Source: Verrucomicrobiota bacterium
GTDB lineage: Bacteria; Verrucomicrobiota; Verrucomicrobiia; Opitutales; Opitutaceae
Length of the DNA stretch: 12,299 nucleotides
NCBI GenBank assembly: GCA_030916665.1
Contig: JAUPWC010000171.1
Location: 1 to 12,299 of the forward strand
Direction of reading: 5' to 3'
Below are positions 11,998-12,299 of this stretch, piece after piece; position 1 is the first letter of the stretch; each line of letters opens with the position of its first letter. The position numbers and the translations under genes are program-made. A model generated the notes under the pieces. The model made no database searches. It had not been told where the DNA came from and worked only from the letters and a program-made list of their open reading frames with translations.

Positions 11998-12299
11998 TCA
12001 CTCCGCCTCGGCGTTGGCGCGGGTGGGTTGGCGGAGGGCGATGAAGGTCGTGCCGGCGAGGATGAGGGCGGCGCCGATCAGCTCGTTGGAGCTGAAGCGC
12101 TCGTGGAAGAACACCACACCGCCCACGGCGATGCCGACGGGCACGAGCATCTGGAGAAGCGAGCCCTCGGCGACGCTGAGGTCGCGGAACGCACGCGTCA
12201 TGGCCAGCTGGCCGACGGCGGCGGTGATGCTGGCGATGGCCGTCACGGCGAGGCCGAGCCCGCTGATCGGTTGCAGCTGCAGCAGGGCCGGGACGCCGC
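11998..12299 (-). CDS. EamA/DMT-family transporter, C-terminal fragment
   Basis: The frame is open from the right window edge to a stop at 11998, about 100 residues. It continues upstream of the GTG at 12246 without a stop (PALLQLQPISGLGLAVTAIA), so the true start is outside. Three hydrophobic segments are visible: around LGLAVTAIASITAAVGQLAM, LLQMLVPVGIAVGGVVFF and LIGAALILAGTTFIAL. HERFSSNELIGAALILAG is the typical last-helix signature of EamA drug/metabolite transporters (...E.....Q.IGA.LI..G). The short tail PTRANAEAE is cytoplasmic. The substrate is unknown; family members include exporters of amino acids and metabolites. It is separated from the phosphatase gene by a REPIN and lies on the same strand. 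Confidence 0.88.
   Translation of the reverse strand, partial: GVPALLQLQPISGLGLAVTAIASITAAVGQLAMTRAFRDLSVAEGSLLQMLVPVGIAVGGVVFFHERFSSNELIGAALILAGTTFIALRQPTRANAEAE

Overview
This is a GC-rich chromosomal window carrying mostly conserved housekeeping genes of a Gram-negative, LPS-making bacterium. The gene set points to a Verrucomicrobiota-type organism, plausibly Opitutaceae: SucC/SucD, KdsC, LptC, LptA and LptB next to HPr kinase, start codons with almost no Shine-Dalgarno sequence, and gaps full of short GC-rich hairpin repeats. That placement is an inference from gene content and style; no marker gene is present. Most genes lie on the minus strand. The two clear plus-strand genes are a helix-turn-helix protein (3095-3595) and a small lipoprotein (10698-11123).

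Layout from left to right. (1) 1-167 is the 5' part of a minus-strand gene for an exported or membrane protein that runs off the left edge. (2) 449-2709 holds sucC and sucD (succinyl-CoA ligase), read leftward and closed by a strong intrinsic terminator at 383-412. (3) 2710-3094 is a repeat-rich gap. (4) 3095-3595 is an HTH protein, convergent with rph. (5) 3603-7797 is a tight minus-strand run kdsC-lptC-lptA-lptB-hprK-rph. KdsC releases Kdo for lipid A-core synthesis, and LptC, LptA and LptB belong to the LPS export machine. HprK is a nutrient-signalling kinase/phosphorylase and RNase PH trims tRNA 3' ends. (6) 7932-10090 is a MarR regulator, a ring-cleaving dioxygenase and an alpha/beta-hydrolase, resembling the Bacillus mhqR/mhqO/mhqD quinone-resistance genes. 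(7) 10172-10609 is rpiB (pentose phosphate pathway), divergent from the lipoprotein gene. (8) 11178-11864 is a HAD phosphatase, and 11998-12299 is the C-terminal part of an EamA/DMT transporter.

No phage, insertion sequence, CRISPR array or RNA gene is visible, and I do not see a new defence or biosynthetic system. The unusual content lies in the gaps. There are GTAG-headed REP-like hairpins: two singlets and one inverted pair with REPIN geometry, one of which supplies the stop codon of a gene. There is also a larger inverted hairpin pair, and four low-complexity families with 6-9 nt periods. Separately, 11 of the 15 assigned start codons are immediately preceded by CC (usually ACC or CCC), while a purine-rich ribosome-binding site is missing nearly everywhere.
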